Assembly (NCBI RefSeq): GCF_003231285.1
Contig: NZ_QKNS01000002.1
Location: forward strand, 124,001-188,000
Direction: 5' to 3'
From: Hymenobacter sediminis
GTDB taxonomy: Bacteria; Bacteroidota; Bacteroidia; Cytophagales; Hymenobacteraceae
DNA: 64,000 nucleotides
In this document: positions 1-8,648 of the stretch, one piece after another
How positions within the stretch are numbered: position 1 is the stretch's first letter
Layout: the number at the start of each line of letters is the position of its first letter
The notes under the pieces: model-generated
What the model saw: the letters and a program-made list of their open reading frames with translations, nothing else
Databases searched by the model: none
Told to the model about the DNA's origin: nothing
Made by a program: the position numbers and the translations under genes

Positions 1-9
1 GGAAGTAGT

Positions 10-103
10 GTCATGCTGAGCTTGTCGAAGCATCTCTACCTCTGGTTAACCAATTGACATGGCAACGAAGCGGTAGAACTACTTCAACTGTGCTGAGCAT
101 GAC
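10..103. repeat. Palindromic intergenic repeat, copy R1
   Basis: Imperfect inverted repeat. The left end reads GTCATGCTGAGC and the right end GCTGAGCATGAC, one mismatch from its reverse complement. The inner arms share CTCTACC/GGTAGA. It lies just before trpG, so between trpG and the presumed upstream trpE. The same design recurs at 4723, 5653, 10449 and 56317. No protein is encoded. This is probably a REP/MITE-like non-autonomous element; no transposase for it is visible here. Confidence 0.7.
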
Positions 104-143
104 GGTTTAATAGAATACTAAACACCCGAGTACCACCCCCCAA

Positions 144-710
144 ATGAAAATCCTCGTCATTGATAACTACGACTCCTTCACCTACAACCTTGTGCAGGTG
201 CTGCGGGAGCTAGGGCATACCGATAACGTCACGGTGATTCGCAACGACAAGCTGGCGGTGGAAGACGTAGCCGGCTACGATGCCGTGCTGCTTTCCCCCG
301 GTCCGGGTGTACCAGCTGATGCCGGGCTGATGCCGGAAATCATTCGCCAATACGCTCCCACCAAGCGCATGCTGGGTGTGTGCCTGGGCCACCAGGGCTT
401 GGCCGAGAGCTTCGGCGGCGAGCTATACAATATGCCTGATGTGCTCCACGGTTTGGCTACCGATGCCCAGGTAACGGCCGAGGACCGCCTGTTTGCCGGC
501 TTGCCCCCGCAATTCAAGGTAGGGCGCTACCACTCCTGGAGCGTGCTGCCGGAGTCGGTACCGGCGGCGCTGGAAGTAACGGCCGTGGATGCCAACGGCC
601 AAGTGCTGGCCTTCCGTCACCGCGAGTACGACGTGCGCGGTGTGCAGTTCCACCCCGAGTCTATTCTGACCGAGCACGGCCACCAGATGCTGGCCAACTG
701 GTTGGCCTAA
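144..710 (+). CDS. trpG: Anthranilate synthase component II (glutamine amidotransferase)
   Basis: Supplies ammonia from glutamine to TrpE for making anthranilate from chorismate, the first committed step of tryptophan synthesis, in the cytoplasm. The 188-residue protein is a single class I glutamine amidotransferase domain. The oxyanion-strand motif LLSPGPG lies near residues 49-55, the nucleophile Cys80 sits in GVCLGHQ, and His170 and Glu172 of the triad sit in QFHPES. The length is normal for an unfused TrpG. It is the first gene in the window and is followed 74 nt later by trpD. trpE should lie upstream. Some relatives use the same subunit for p-aminobenzoate synthesis, but the trp context favours trpG. 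Confidence 0.96.
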   Translation: MKILVIDNYDSFTYNLVQVLRELGHTDNVTVIRNDKLAVEDVAGYDAVLLSPGPGVPADAGLMPEIIRQYAPTKRMLGVCLGHQGLAESFGGELYNMPDVLHGLATDAQVTAEDRLFAGLPPQFKVGRYHSWSVLPESVPAALEVTAVDANGQVLAFRHREYDVRGVQFHPESILTEHGHQMLANWLA

Positions 711-784
711 CCCATGGGGGTAGGCGCTTGCCCGACCTCCGCCGCTGCTCTTCTTTCGATTCCCACCCAAACAGCTGAACGCTC

Positions 785-1822
785 ATGGCCGCCAGCTACC
801 CCTCATACGTGAAACAGATCCTGAATCAACTCTTCGACCAGCAGCAGCTCACCCACGCCGAGGCGCACGAGGCCATGCTGCGCATCGGGCAGGGCGAGGC
901 CAACGCCTCGGAAATGGCGGCCTTCATGACGGTGTACCGCATGCGGCCCATTGCCGTGCCGGAGCTGGCCGGTTTCCGCGAGGCCCTGCTGAGTTTGAGC
1001 CGTGACCCGGAGCTAGGCACCCACGACACGGTAGATATTGTGGGTACCGGCGGCGACGGCAAAGACACGCTCAACATCAGCACGCTGGCCTGCTTTGTGG
1101 TGGCGGGCGCCGGCTACAAGGTGACCAAGCACGGTAACATTGGGGTGTCGTCGGTGTGTGGGTCGTCGGATGTACTGGCGCAGTTGGGGGTTGATTTCGG
1201 GGTAGGAAACGACGTGCTGAAGCAGCAGTTGGAGCAGGCCAACATCTGCTTTCTGCACGCTCCGTCGTTTCACCCGGCCATGCGCTACGCCGGGCCAGTG
1301 CGGCGCGAACTGGGGGTGCGCACCTTCTTTAACATCCTGGGCCCCTTGATTAACCCCGCCCGCCCGAAATACCAAGTAGCCGGCACGTTCAGCCTGGAGC
1401 TGCTGCGCCTCTACCACTACCTGCTGCAGCAAACCGAAACCCGCTACGCCGTGGTGCACGCCCTCGATGGCTACGATGAACTCTCCCTGACCGGGGCCGC
1501 CAAGCTGGCTACGCCCGCCGGCGAGCAACTCCTCTCGGCCACTGACCTGGGCCTGACTGCCACCCGCCCCGAAGAGCTGGCAGGCGGCCGCACCCCGCAG
1601 GAATCGGCTAAGCTGTTCCTGCAGGTGCTAGAAGGCCGCGCCACCCGCGCCCAGCGCGACGTGGTAACGGCCAACGCGGCCCTGGCCATTGGTTGCCTGG
1701 AGCCCACGTTCAGCTTTGCCGAGGCCCTGGCCGCCGCCCAGGAATCTTTGGATTCTGGTCGGGCCCGGCAGGCCCTGCGCAAGCTGGTGTCCGTCACGCA
1801 CAGTCACGCTACTACCTTATAA
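785..1822 (+). CDS. trpD: Anthranilate phosphoribosyltransferase
   Basis: Transfers the phosphoribosyl group of PRPP to anthranilate, the second step of the tryptophan branch. The 345-residue protein has an N-terminal helical domain and the diagnostic PRPP loop GTGGDGKDTLNIST starting at residue 87. KHGN follows at 115-118 and a GSSDVL segment (usually GSADVL) soon after. It is not fused to trpG, unlike in enterobacteria. The ATG at 785 follows the trpG stop by 74 nt, and trpC follows after 141 nt. It is very likely cotranscribed with its neighbours. Confidence 0.96.
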   Translation: MAASYPSYVKQILNQLFDQQQLTHAEAHEAMLRIGQGEANASEMAAFMTVYRMRPIAVPELAGFREALLSLSRDPELGTHDTVDIVGTGGDGKDTLNISTLACFVVAGAGYKVTKHGNIGVSSVCGSSDVLAQLGVDFGVGNDVLKQQLEQANICFLHAPSFHPAMRYAGPVRRELGVRTFFNILGPLINPARPKYQVAGTFSLELLRLYHYLLQQTETRYAVVHALDGYDELSLTGAAKLATPAGEQLLSATDLGLTATRPEELAGGRTPQESAKLFLQVLEGRATRAQRDVVTANAALAIGCLEPTFSFAEALAAAQESLDSGRARQALRKLVSVTHSHATTL

Positions 1823-1963
1823 GTCTTGACAAGGGGTAGCCGCTAATCCACCGAAATACGTGGTAGCTGGCTCTCTTTTCTCCTGAATGCTGTTCACCCA
1901 ATTCCAAGCCGCTAGGTAGGAATTCACCTTCAAACCCCGCCGCACACCATCGGCGGCCCGCCA

Positions 1964-2779
1964 ATGCCTACGATTCTCGACCAAATCATTGCCCACAAGC
2001 GCCAGGAAGTAGCCGACCGCCAAAGCCTAGTACCGGTAAAGCTGCTGGAAAAAAGCCTCTACATGCCGGCCCAGCCCCTGAGCCTGCGTCGTTACCTGCT
2101 GCGCGACGACCTAAGCGGCATCATTGCGGAGTTCAAGCGCAAGTCGCCGAGCAAGGGCTTCATCAACCCCCACGCCCCGGTAGAGCGCACTACGCTGGGG
2201 TACATGCAGGCCGGCGCTTCGGCCCTGTCGGTGCTGACGGATACTGAGTTTTTTGGGGGCAAGAACGAGGACCTGATTACGGCTCGCCGCTTCAATTTCT
2301 GCCCCATCCTGCGCAAGGATTTCGTGGTGGATGAGTACCAGATTCTGGAAGCCAAGAGCATTGGTGCCGATGCCGTGCTGCTGATTGCGGCTGTACTGTC
2401 GGGGGAGGAAGTGCTGCGCCTGGGCCGCCTGGCCAAAAGCCTGGGCCTGGAAGTGCTGCTCGAAATCCATAACGCCGAGGAGCTCGACAAAACCCTGCAC
2501 CCCGACGCGGTGAGCCTGGTAGGCGTGAACAACCGCAACTTGCACGACTTCAGCGTGAGCCTGGATACTTCCGGCGAACTGGCCCAGCGCATCCCCGCCG
2601 AGTTCGTGAAAGTGACGGAAAGCGGCCTGACCTCGGCTGCCGACATTGAGGCCCTGCGCCAGGTAGGCTACCGCGGCTTCCTGATCGGCGAGACGTTTAT
2701 GCGCCACTCCCGTCCCGAGAAAGCCTGCGCCGCCCTGGTGCAACAGCTCCGCGCTACCGAAGCCGTAACTCTACTCTAA
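1964..2779 (+). CDS. trpC: Indole-3-glycerol phosphate synthase
   Basis: Closes the ring of carboxyphenylaminodeoxyribulose phosphate to give indole-3-glycerol phosphate. The 271-residue TIM barrel shows the family motif AEFKRKSPSKG (residues 55-65) with its catalytic Glu and Lys. LRKDF and the phosphate-binding VNNRNL and ESGL segments lie further on. It is monofunctional, since trpF is a separate gene. The stop overlaps the trpF start by one base (TAATG), a sign of translational coupling. The 141 nt before the gene hold no recognised element. Confidence 0.96.
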   Translation: MPTILDQIIAHKRQEVADRQSLVPVKLLEKSLYMPAQPLSLRRYLLRDDLSGIIAEFKRKSPSKGFINPHAPVERTTLGYMQAGASALSVLTDTEFFGGKNEDLITARRFNFCPILRKDFVVDEYQILEAKSIGADAVLLIAAVLSGEEVLRLGRLAKSLGLEVLLEIHNAEELDKTLHPDAVSLVGVNNRNLHDFSVSLDTSGELAQRIPAEFVKVTESGLTSAADIEALRQVGYRGFLIGETFMRHSRPEKACAALVQQLRATEAVTLL

Positions 2780-3408
2780 TGAGCGTGCGCCTGAAAGTCT
2801 GCGGCATGGCCCGGCCCGACAACCTGCGGGCGGTAGCCGCCCTACGCCCCGACTTTCTGGGCTTCATCTTCTACCCGAAGTCCCGGCGCTACGCCGCCCC
2901 CACGCTCTCGCCCGCCGCTGCCGCTGCGGTGCCTGCCGGTATTCAAAAGGTAGGCGTGTTTGTGGATGAGGACACGGCCGTCATTCAGGAGCGTATTACC
3001 GAGTACGGCTTGCAAGCCGTGCAGCTCCACGGCTCCGAAACGCCCGAAACCTGCGGGTTGCTGCGCGCCGCGGGGGTAGCGGTTATCAAGGCGTTTGCGG
3101 TGGGAGAGCAGTTCGACTTCGAGCGGTTGCGGCCCTACCTGGGGGTAGTCGACTACTTCCTCTTCGATACAGCCGGCGCCCAGCCCGGCGGCAACGGCAC
3201 CGCCTTCGACTGGAAACTGCTGCAGAATTACGCCTTGCCAGTGCCTTATTTCCTGGCCGGTGGGCTGGCCCTGGAACACGCTGACACGCTACGCAACCTG
3301 CAGCTCCCTGGCCTGTTTGCCCTGGACCTGAACAGCAAATTTGAAACGGAGCCCGGTCTGAAAGACGCCGATTTGCTGCGCCAGATGTTTAGTCAGTTAC
3401 GAGCCTGA
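2779..3408 (+). CDS. trpF: Phosphoribosylanthranilate isomerase
   Basis: Carries out the Amadori rearrangement of N-phosphoribosylanthranilate, the step between TrpD and TrpC. The 209-residue barrel has the general base Cys8 in KVCGM and the general acid Asp130 in FDTAGAQPGG. The phosphate-binding loop FLAGGL lies near the C-terminus. It starts inside the trpC stop codon. About 100 nt without a clear feature separate it from trpB. Confidence 0.95.
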   Translation: MSVRLKVCGMARPDNLRAVAALRPDFLGFIFYPKSRRYAAPTLSPAAAAAVPAGIQKVGVFVDEDTAVIQERITEYGLQAVQLHGSETPETCGLLRAAGVAVIKAFAVGEQFDFERLRPYLGVVDYFLFDTAGAQPGGNGTAFDWKLLQNYALPVPYFLAGGLALEHADTLRNLQLPGLFALDLNSKFETEPGLKDADLLRQMFSQLRA

Positions 3409-3512
3409 TGAAATTTCGCGCAGAGCCTTGCAATGGAAAAAACGCCGCACTTCGCGGTGGTCCTTCCTTGTGAAACTCTGCGCTTCCTACCCCGAAACTT
3501 GCGAGAAACCTC

Positions 3513-4709
3513 ATGCCTACTACCTATCAACAACCCACGGAGCGCGGCTACTACGGCCAGTTCGGCGGCGCCTTCATCCCGGAAATGCTCTACCCCAACG
3601 TGGAAGAGCTGCGCCAGCAGTACCTCGACATCCTGGCTGACCCCGCGTTTCAACAGGAGTACCAGCAACTGCTCCGCGACTACGTGGGTCGGCCTACCCC
3701 CTTGTTCGAGGCCAAGCGCCTGTCGGAGAAGTATAACACCCGCGTGTACCTCAAGCGCGAGGACCTCTGCCACACCGGGGCGCACAAGGTAAACAACACC
3801 GTGGGGCAGATTCTGCTGGCCAAGCGCCTGGGCAAAACCCGCATCATTGCCGAAACCGGCGCCGGCCAGCACGGCGTGGCTACGGCCACGGTGTGCGCCC
3901 TCATGGGCATGCAGTGCATCGTGTACATGGGCGAAATTGACATGGAGCGCCAGAAGCCGAACGTGTACCGTATGCGCCTGCTAGGGGCCGAAGTACGGGC
4001 GGCCATGAGCGGCAGCCGCACCCTCAAAGATGCCACCAACGAAGCCATCCGTGATTGGATTTCCAACCCCGTGGATACCCACTACATCATCGGCTCGGTA
4101 GTGGGCCCGCACCCGTACCCCGATCTGGTGGCGCGGCTGCAGGCGGTTATCAGTGAGGAGATGCGCAAGCAGCTGCTGGAAAAAACCGGCTCCGAGCTGC
4201 CCAACTACGTGGTAGCCTGCGTGGGCGGCGGCTCCAACGCAGCCGGCGCGTTCTACCACTTCCTGGAAGAGCCGTCGGTGAAGCTGGTGGCGGTGGAAGC
4301 GGCCGGGCACGGCGTCAACTCGGGGCACTCGGCGGCTACGTCGGTGCTGGGCAAGCCGGGCATTATTCACGGCTCGCGCACCCTGCTCATGCAGGACGAG
4401 GACGGCCAGATTACCGAGCCCTACTCCCTGTCGGCCGGCCTCGACTACCCCGGTATCGGCCCCCTGCACGCCTACCTCGCCGATTCGGGTCGGGCCCGGT
4501 TTATCAGCATTGAGGACGAGGACGCGCTGAAGGCGGTAGCCGAACTGAGCCGCCTGGAAGGCATCATCCCGGCCCTGGAAACCGCCCATGCCCTGGCCGC
4601 CCTGGGCCAACTAGGCGCCGGCCCTGACGACGTGGTAGTAGTAAACCTCTCAGGCCGCGGCGACAAAGACCTGGAAACCTACCTCAAGTACGCCGACACC
4701 ATTCTGTAA
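3513..4709 (+). CDS. trpB: Tryptophan synthase beta chain
   Basis: PLP enzyme that joins indole and serine to give tryptophan, acting with TrpA. The 398-residue protein is of the TrpB1 type. The PLP lysine is Lys92 in HTGAHKVNN, the catalytic glutamate is Glu114 in AETGAGQHG, and the phosphate loop GGGSNAAG is at 238-245. The start at 3513 gives the usual short N-terminus before [10 protein letters not shown]. It is separated from trpA by a palindromic repeat (4723-4819) lying inside the operon. Confidence 0.97.
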   Translation: MPTTYQQPTERGYYGQFGGAFIPEMLYPNVEELRQQYLDILADPAFQQEYQQLLRDYVGRPTPLFEAKRLSEKYNTRVYLKREDLCHTGAHKVNNTVGQILLAKRLGKTRIIAETGAGQHGVATATVCALMGMQCIVYMGEIDMERQKPNVYRMRLLGAEVRAAMSGSRTLKDATNEAIRDWISNPVDTHYIIGSVVGPHPYPDLVARLQAVISEEMRKQLLEKTGSELPNYVVACVGGGSNAAGAFYHFLEEPSVKLVAVEAAGHGVNSGHSAATSVLGKPGIIHGSRTLLMQDEDGQITEPYSLSAGLDYPGIGPLHAYLADSGRARFISIEDEDALKAVAELSRLEGIIPALETAHALAALGQLGAGPDDVVVVNLSGRGDKDLETYLKYADTIL

Positions 4710-4722
4710 AGCGCAAACCGTC

Positions 4723-4819
4723 TGTCATCCTGAGCCGAAGCGAAGGACCTCTACCTCTAGCTAACTCAATAGAGGTAACAACGAAGCGGCAGAGGTCCTT
4801 CGCTACGCTCAGGATGACA
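4723..4819. repeat. Palindromic intergenic repeat, copy R2 (inside trp operon)
   Basis: Near-perfect long inverted repeat beginning TGTCATCCTGAGC and ending GCTCAGGATGACA, with inner arms containing CGAAGGACCTCTACC and its complement. It fills almost the whole trpB-trpA spacer and ends 11 nt before the trpA start. In RNA it would form a stable hairpin without a following U-tract, so it is more likely a mobile or mRNA-stability element than a terminator. It closely resembles R3 at 5653. Confidence 0.8.
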
Positions 4820-4830
4820 GGATTGATGAT

Positions 4831-5610
4831 ATGAACCGAATCAAAAACGTTTTTGAGAAAAAGCAGAAAGGCCTGCTCAACGTGTACTTTACTGCCGGCT
4901 ACCCCAGCCTGCACGACACGGTGCCGCTCATTAAGTCGCTGACCCAGGCCGGTGCCGACCTCATTGAAATCGGAATGCCGTTCTCTGACCCGCTGGCCGA
5001 TGGTCCCGTGATTCAGGCCAGCAGCACGGCGGCCTTGCAGAACGGCATGAATATGCGGGTGCTGTTTCGGCAACTGGAAGGCATCCGCAACGAGGTACCC
5101 GAAACGCCCATTCTGCTCATGGGTTACCTCAACCCCGTAATGCAGTTCGGGGTGGAGAACTTCTGCCGCGAAGCTGCCGAAGCTGGCGTAGATGGCGTGA
5201 TTCTGCCCGACCTACCCCTGGACGACTACGTGGCCGAGTATCAGGAAATGTTCCGCCGCTTCAACCTGCGGCCGGTGTTCCTCATCACACCCCAAACGGC
5301 CCCGGAGCGCATCCGCCGCATCGATGAGCTGACGGATTCCTTTCTCTACCTCGTGTCGGGCCCCGGAACCACGGGCGGCGCCAACACCCAGGCCGAAGGG
5401 GTGCAGGAAGCGTATTTCGAGCGTATTGAAGCCATGAACCTGCGTAACCCACGCCTCATCGGTTTCGGCATCGGCGACAAAGCTTCTTTCCAGCGTGCCT
5501 GCGAGTACGCCGAGGGCGCCATCATCGGCTCAGCTCTGATTCGGGCCCTGGAAGGCACCGACGATGCGCCCGCCGCCGCTGCCCGGTTTGTGCAGTCGGT
5601 GCTTAAATAA
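4831..5610 (+). CDS. trpA: Tryptophan synthase alpha chain
   Basis: Cleaves indole-3-glycerol phosphate to indole and glyceraldehyde-3-phosphate and passes indole to TrpB. The 259-residue TIM barrel has the catalytic pair Glu46 (DLIEIGMPFSDP) and Asp57 (LADGP). The phosphate-binding GTTG and GFGIGDK motifs lie in the C-terminal half. The start codon sits only 11 nt after hairpin repeat R2, so its ribosome site is next to a strong structure. Palindrome R3 follows the gene. Confidence 0.96.
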   Translation: MNRIKNVFEKKQKGLLNVYFTAGYPSLHDTVPLIKSLTQAGADLIEIGMPFSDPLADGPVIQASSTAALQNGMNMRVLFRQLEGIRNEVPETPILLMGYLNPVMQFGVENFCREAAEAGVDGVILPDLPLDDYVAEYQEMFRRFNLRPVFLITPQTAPERIRRIDELTDSFLYLVSGPGTTGGANTQAEGVQEAYFERIEAMNLRNPRLIGFGIGDKASFQRACEYAEGAIIGSALIRALEGTDDAPAAAARFVQSVLK

Positions 5611-5652
5611 AACGGAACTGAGAGGTTATCTAATTAGCCTTCTACCACTACT

Positions 5653-5743
5653 TGTCATCCTGAGCAGCGCGAAGGACCTCTACCGCTTACTTGGGGTAGT
5701 AATTACCCTCAGTAGAGGTCCTTCGCTCCCGCTCAGGATGACA
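5653..5743. repeat. Palindromic intergenic repeat, copy R3
   Basis: Inverted repeat starting TGTCATCCTGAGC and ending GCTCAGGATGACA. The arms share AGCGCGAAGGACCTCTAC-like sequence with R2, and the centre is short and divergent. It lies between trpA and aroF, ending 19 nt before the aroF start. No U-tract follows. Confidence 0.8.
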
Positions 5744-5762
5744 AACGATTCCCCCTCCCCAC

Positions 5763-6776
5763 ATGATCATCCAACTCGACTCCCATATTTCCGAGGCGGC
5801 CCAGCAGGCCATCGAAGACCACATTAAGGCTCTTAAGTACAAAGTCACCGACGTTAAAACCCAGCGGGCTCACTACCTCGTGGCCATCGGCAAAGCCGAC
5901 GTGGACCTGCGCACCATTGGGCAGCTGCCGGGCATCCTCGACATTCATCAGGTATCCGACGACTACCAACTGGTGTCGCGTAAGTGGCGCGTGCGCCCCA
6001 CCGTGCTCGACCTTGGCGACGGAGTGCGGGTAGGGGAGGGCAGCCTCACGCTGGCCGCTGGGCCCTGCAGCATCGAGAATGAGCAGCAGATGGAGCTGAT
6101 TATGCAGCACCTCGTGGACAACGATGTGCGCATTATGCGCGGGGGCGTGTTTAAGCCGCGCTCCTCGCCGTACTCCTTCCGCGGCCTGGGAATGGACGGC
6201 CTGAAGCTGTTCCACCAAATGGCGCGGGCGCGGGGCATTAAGATCATCACGGAAGTAATGCAGGTGTCGCAGGTGGAGGAGATGCACGACTACGTGGACG
6301 TATTCCAGGTGGGCGCCCGCAACACCCAGAACTTTAACCTGCTCGATGCCTTGGGCAGGGTAGATAAGCCGGTGATGATTAAGCGCGGTATTTCCGGCAC
6401 CATTGAGGAGCTGCTGTCGTCGGCGGAGTATGTGTTTTCGGGCGGGAATGAGAAGCTGATTCTCTGCGAGCGAGGCATCCGCACCTTCGAAACGGCCTCG
6501 CGCAATACGCTGGATTTGAACGCCGTGCCCATCCTGAAGGAGAAAACCCACCTGCCCGTCATCGTGGATCCTTCGCACGGCATCGGTATCCGCGACTACG
6601 TGCCCTCCATGGCCCTGGCCGCCGTAATGGCCGGTGCCGACGGCATCATCTACGAAGCCCACGAGAAGCCCGAAGAAGCTGCCTCCGACGGCGCCCAAAC
6701 CCTGAATTTTCAGGAGTCGGCCCGCCTGATTCGCAATCTGCGCAAGGTGTATGCCCTACGTCAGGAGCTAGAGTAG
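5763..6776 (+). CDS. aroF: DAHP synthase (3-deoxy-7-phosphoheptulonate synthase, type I-beta)
   Basis: Condenses phosphoenolpyruvate and erythrose-4-phosphate, the entry step of the shikimate pathway. The 337-residue protein has an N-terminal ferredoxin-like regulatory domain (about residues 1-70) before the TIM barrel. The barrel begins near LAAGPCSIE and continues with MRGGVFKPRSSPYSF, a KPVMIKRG segment and VDPSHGIG. This is the Thermotoga-type layout, and in that family the extra domain mediates feedback inhibition by aromatic amino acids; the effector here is unknown. There is no chorismate mutase domain. Its place at the end of the trp operon would couple precursor supply to tryptophan demand. 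A damaged copy of its 3' end lies at 9322-9404. Confidence 0.93.
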   Translation: MIIQLDSHISEAAQQAIEDHIKALKYKVTDVKTQRAHYLVAIGKADVDLRTIGQLPGILDIHQVSDDYQLVSRKWRVRPTVLDLGDGVRVGEGSLTLAAGPCSIENEQQMELIMQHLVDNDVRIMRGGVFKPRSSPYSFRGLGMDGLKLFHQMARARGIKIITEVMQVSQVEEMHDYVDVFQVGARNTQNFNLLDALGRVDKPVMIKRGISGTIEELLSSAEYVFSGGNEKLILCERGIRTFETASRNTLDLNAVPILKEKTHLPVIVDPSHGIGIRDYVPSMALAAVMAGADGIIYEAHEKPEEAASDGAQTLNFQESARLIRNLRKVYALRQELE

Positions 6777-6795
6777 ATTCCGGGTTTCTGTTCCG

Positions 6796-6840
6796 AACCG
6801 CCCCGCACTGCCCTTTCGGAAGGGGGAGTGCGGGGCGGTT
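6796..6840 (+). terminator. Hairpin after aroF (end of trp operon)
   Basis: Perfect 14-bp outer arms (AACCGCCCCGCACT and its complement) with a further CCCTT/AAGGG inner stem, 20 nt after the aroF stop. There is only a short T-run after it. It probably ends the trp-aroF transcript. A similar hairpin follows the broken aroF copy at 9421. Confidence 0.7.
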
Positions 6841-6865
6841 CGCGTTCTACCTGTAGCTTTAGGTC

Positions 6866-8116
6866 ATGGCCTTCACATTCAACCTGTACAGCAGTTTGCT
6901 GCTGCCGTTCTTTTTGCAGGGAATGGTAGTGGGCGTGGTAATGCTGGTGCGCCGGCACCGGGAAGAGGAGGCGGCTGATGGGTGGCTGGCCTTGTTGCTG
7001 CTCTTGCATGCGGTGCGCCTGGCGCAGTGGATGCTGGGCTTCGCGGGCTGGTACGATGCTCACGATGCCACAACCACCTTCATGTTTTACTTCCCCTTCC
7101 GCAACTGGCTGGCGGTAGGGCCCGCGTTCTACTTTTATTTTCGGAGCCTCACCAACCAGGAGTTTCAGTTTAGCCGCCAGGCTGCCCGGCATTTCGTACC
7201 GGCCTTGGTTTATCTGGGGTGGAAGCTGTTCGTGTTCGGCATGGACGTAGGATGGCTGCACGGGGTACAGGACCAGTCGTTGCCGTGCCATTTCAACACG
7301 AAAGGGGCGCTGGCCTGTCAGGCCAGCGCTGCCGCCGTTGATGATTGGGTGACCTTACTGGGGTACCTCTCGGTGGCGGCGTACGCCTGGCTGACGCTGC
7401 GGGAGTACCGCGCGTATTCACTCTACCTCAACAACAACTTCTCGGATACCGAGCAAATGCGGTTTCGGTGGCTGCGCGACGTGCTGATGGCCGAACTTAT
7501 TGGTACGGCCGTGACCCTGGGGTTTCACCTCGTGGACGCGTTAATAACGCCGCTCAGCTACTACCAAGTTTGGTATGACTACCTGTTTACCGGCCTGCTG
7601 ATTTACTACTTCAGCATTGCGGGCCTACTCACCAACCACCGGCTCCGGGCCTTGCAATTTCAGCCTGCGCCACCTGTTGCTTTTTCCGTTGCGGCGGAGG
7701 CACTAGCTGCGCCTACCCCCGCCGCCAATGCCGCTTTGCCCGCCGAAGCAAACCAGCCTACCCAAGTGCCAGAGCCGGAGCTGCTTCGCTGGACCGAGCG
7801 CCTGAAGCAGCACATGGCTACCAGCCGACCCTACCTTGCTCCAGAGCTGACGTTGGGCGAGTTAGCGGCCCAGTTGCAAACCAATCCTTCGTGGCTGTCC
7901 AGGGTGATAAACACGGGATGTGGGCAGAATTTCAACGACTACATCAATGAGTATCGGGTGCGGGAAGCTGAGCGCCGCCTGCGCGACCCCCAATTCCGGC
8001 GCTACACCCTCTTGGCAATTGCATTGGAGTCGGGCTTCAACTCAAAATCCACTTTTAACCGCGTATTCAGAAAGCTGCGGGGCGCCACACCCAGTGAAGT
8101 GGCGCGGCAGCCCTAA
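6866..8116 (+). CDS. Membrane-anchored AraC-family transcriptional regulator
   Basis: The 416-residue protein has a hydrophobic N-terminal half with about six or seven membrane segments (roughly residues 5-265). An Ala/Pro-rich linker follows (about 275-300). The C-terminal AraC-type double helix-turn-helix domain contains LTLGELAAQL, YRVREAERRL and AIALESGFNSKSTFNRVFRK. The design is common in Bacteroidota, where the membrane part is thought to sense an envelope or extracellular signal. Neither ligand nor target is evident. It stands alone between the aroF terminator and a small secreted-protein gene. Confidence 0.88.
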   Translation: MAFTFNLYSSLLLPFFLQGMVVGVVMLVRRHREEEAADGWLALLLLLHAVRLAQWMLGFAGWYDAHDATTTFMFYFPFRNWLAVGPAFYFYFRSLTNQEFQFSRQAARHFVPALVYLGWKLFVFGMDVGWLHGVQDQSLPCHFNTKGALACQASAAAVDDWVTLLGYLSVAAYAWLTLREYRAYSLYLNNNFSDTEQMRFRWLRDVLMAELIGTAVTLGFHLVDALITPLSYYQVWYDYLFTGLLIYYFSIAGLLTNHRLRALQFQPAPPVAFSVAAEALAAPTPAANAALPAEANQPTQVPEPELLRWTERLKQHMATSRPYLAPELTLGELAAQLQTNPSWLSRVINTGCGQNFNDYINEYRVREAERRLRDPQFRRYTLLAIALESGFNSKSTFNRVFRKLRGATPSEVARQP

Positions 8117-8237
8117 ATGGCCGCCCAATTGGAAGGTGTCAAACTATAAGTTGGGGCGTGTCAAATAGCAAAATGAGTCGATTTAGGAGTAGCAGGTAGG
8201 TTTCTTTGAGCCATCGTTTCACCTAACCCCTACCACC

Positions 8238-8648
8238 ATGCGCACCCCAAAGCATCCTGGGTCGTGGCCTCCGCTCCTGACGGGCCTACTACTCGTAACG
8301 GGTCTTCTGGCCTTCCGGCATCCGGGCCTGCACTCCAATTTGTTTATTGAACCCGGCAAACAATTCGTGCTTGGGGGCGAGCAGCCAGGGGCCTTCAAGG
8401 TAGAAGCCCGCAACGTGGGCAAAGTACCCGTTGAGTTTAAGGAGCGTCCCCGCGGTGGCGGCATCTTCGGCCGGGCGACGTTGGCGCCCGGTCAGCGCGC
8501 TACGCTGCGGTTCCTGGCCGGCTCCTCAGCTTTGCTGCTCAACCCTTCCGCCCAGACTGCTAACCTGAACCTGCACGTTACCGGCGACACCCGCCTGAGT
8601 ATGGGCTACGAGCCTAATGGTACCCGTGAAGCAGTCCGTAAGCCATGA
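8238..8648 (+). CDS. Small exported protein of unknown function
   Basis: 136 residues. The N-terminus has positive residues followed by a hydrophobic stretch (about 12-26), consistent with a signal peptide or signal anchor. The rest is predicted beta-rich, with GQRATLRFLAGSSALLLNP-like text resembling a small Ig-like or jelly-roll fold. No family was recognised. Its stop overlaps the start of the broken DoxX gene (ATGA at 8645-8648), so the two were once a translationally coupled pair. Confidence 0.6.
   Translation: MRTPKHPGSWPPLLTGLLLVTGLLAFRHPGLHSNLFIEPGKQFVLGGEQPGAFKVEARNVGKVPVEFKERPRGGGIFGRATLAPGQRATLRFLAGSSALLLNPSAQTANLNLHVTGDTRLSMGYEPNGTREAVRKP

Noticed and set aside
4723..4819. R2 as an intrinsic terminator or attenuator of trpA
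   Set aside because: The hairpin has no U-tract, no leader peptide lies before it, and near-identical copies occur in unrelated places.
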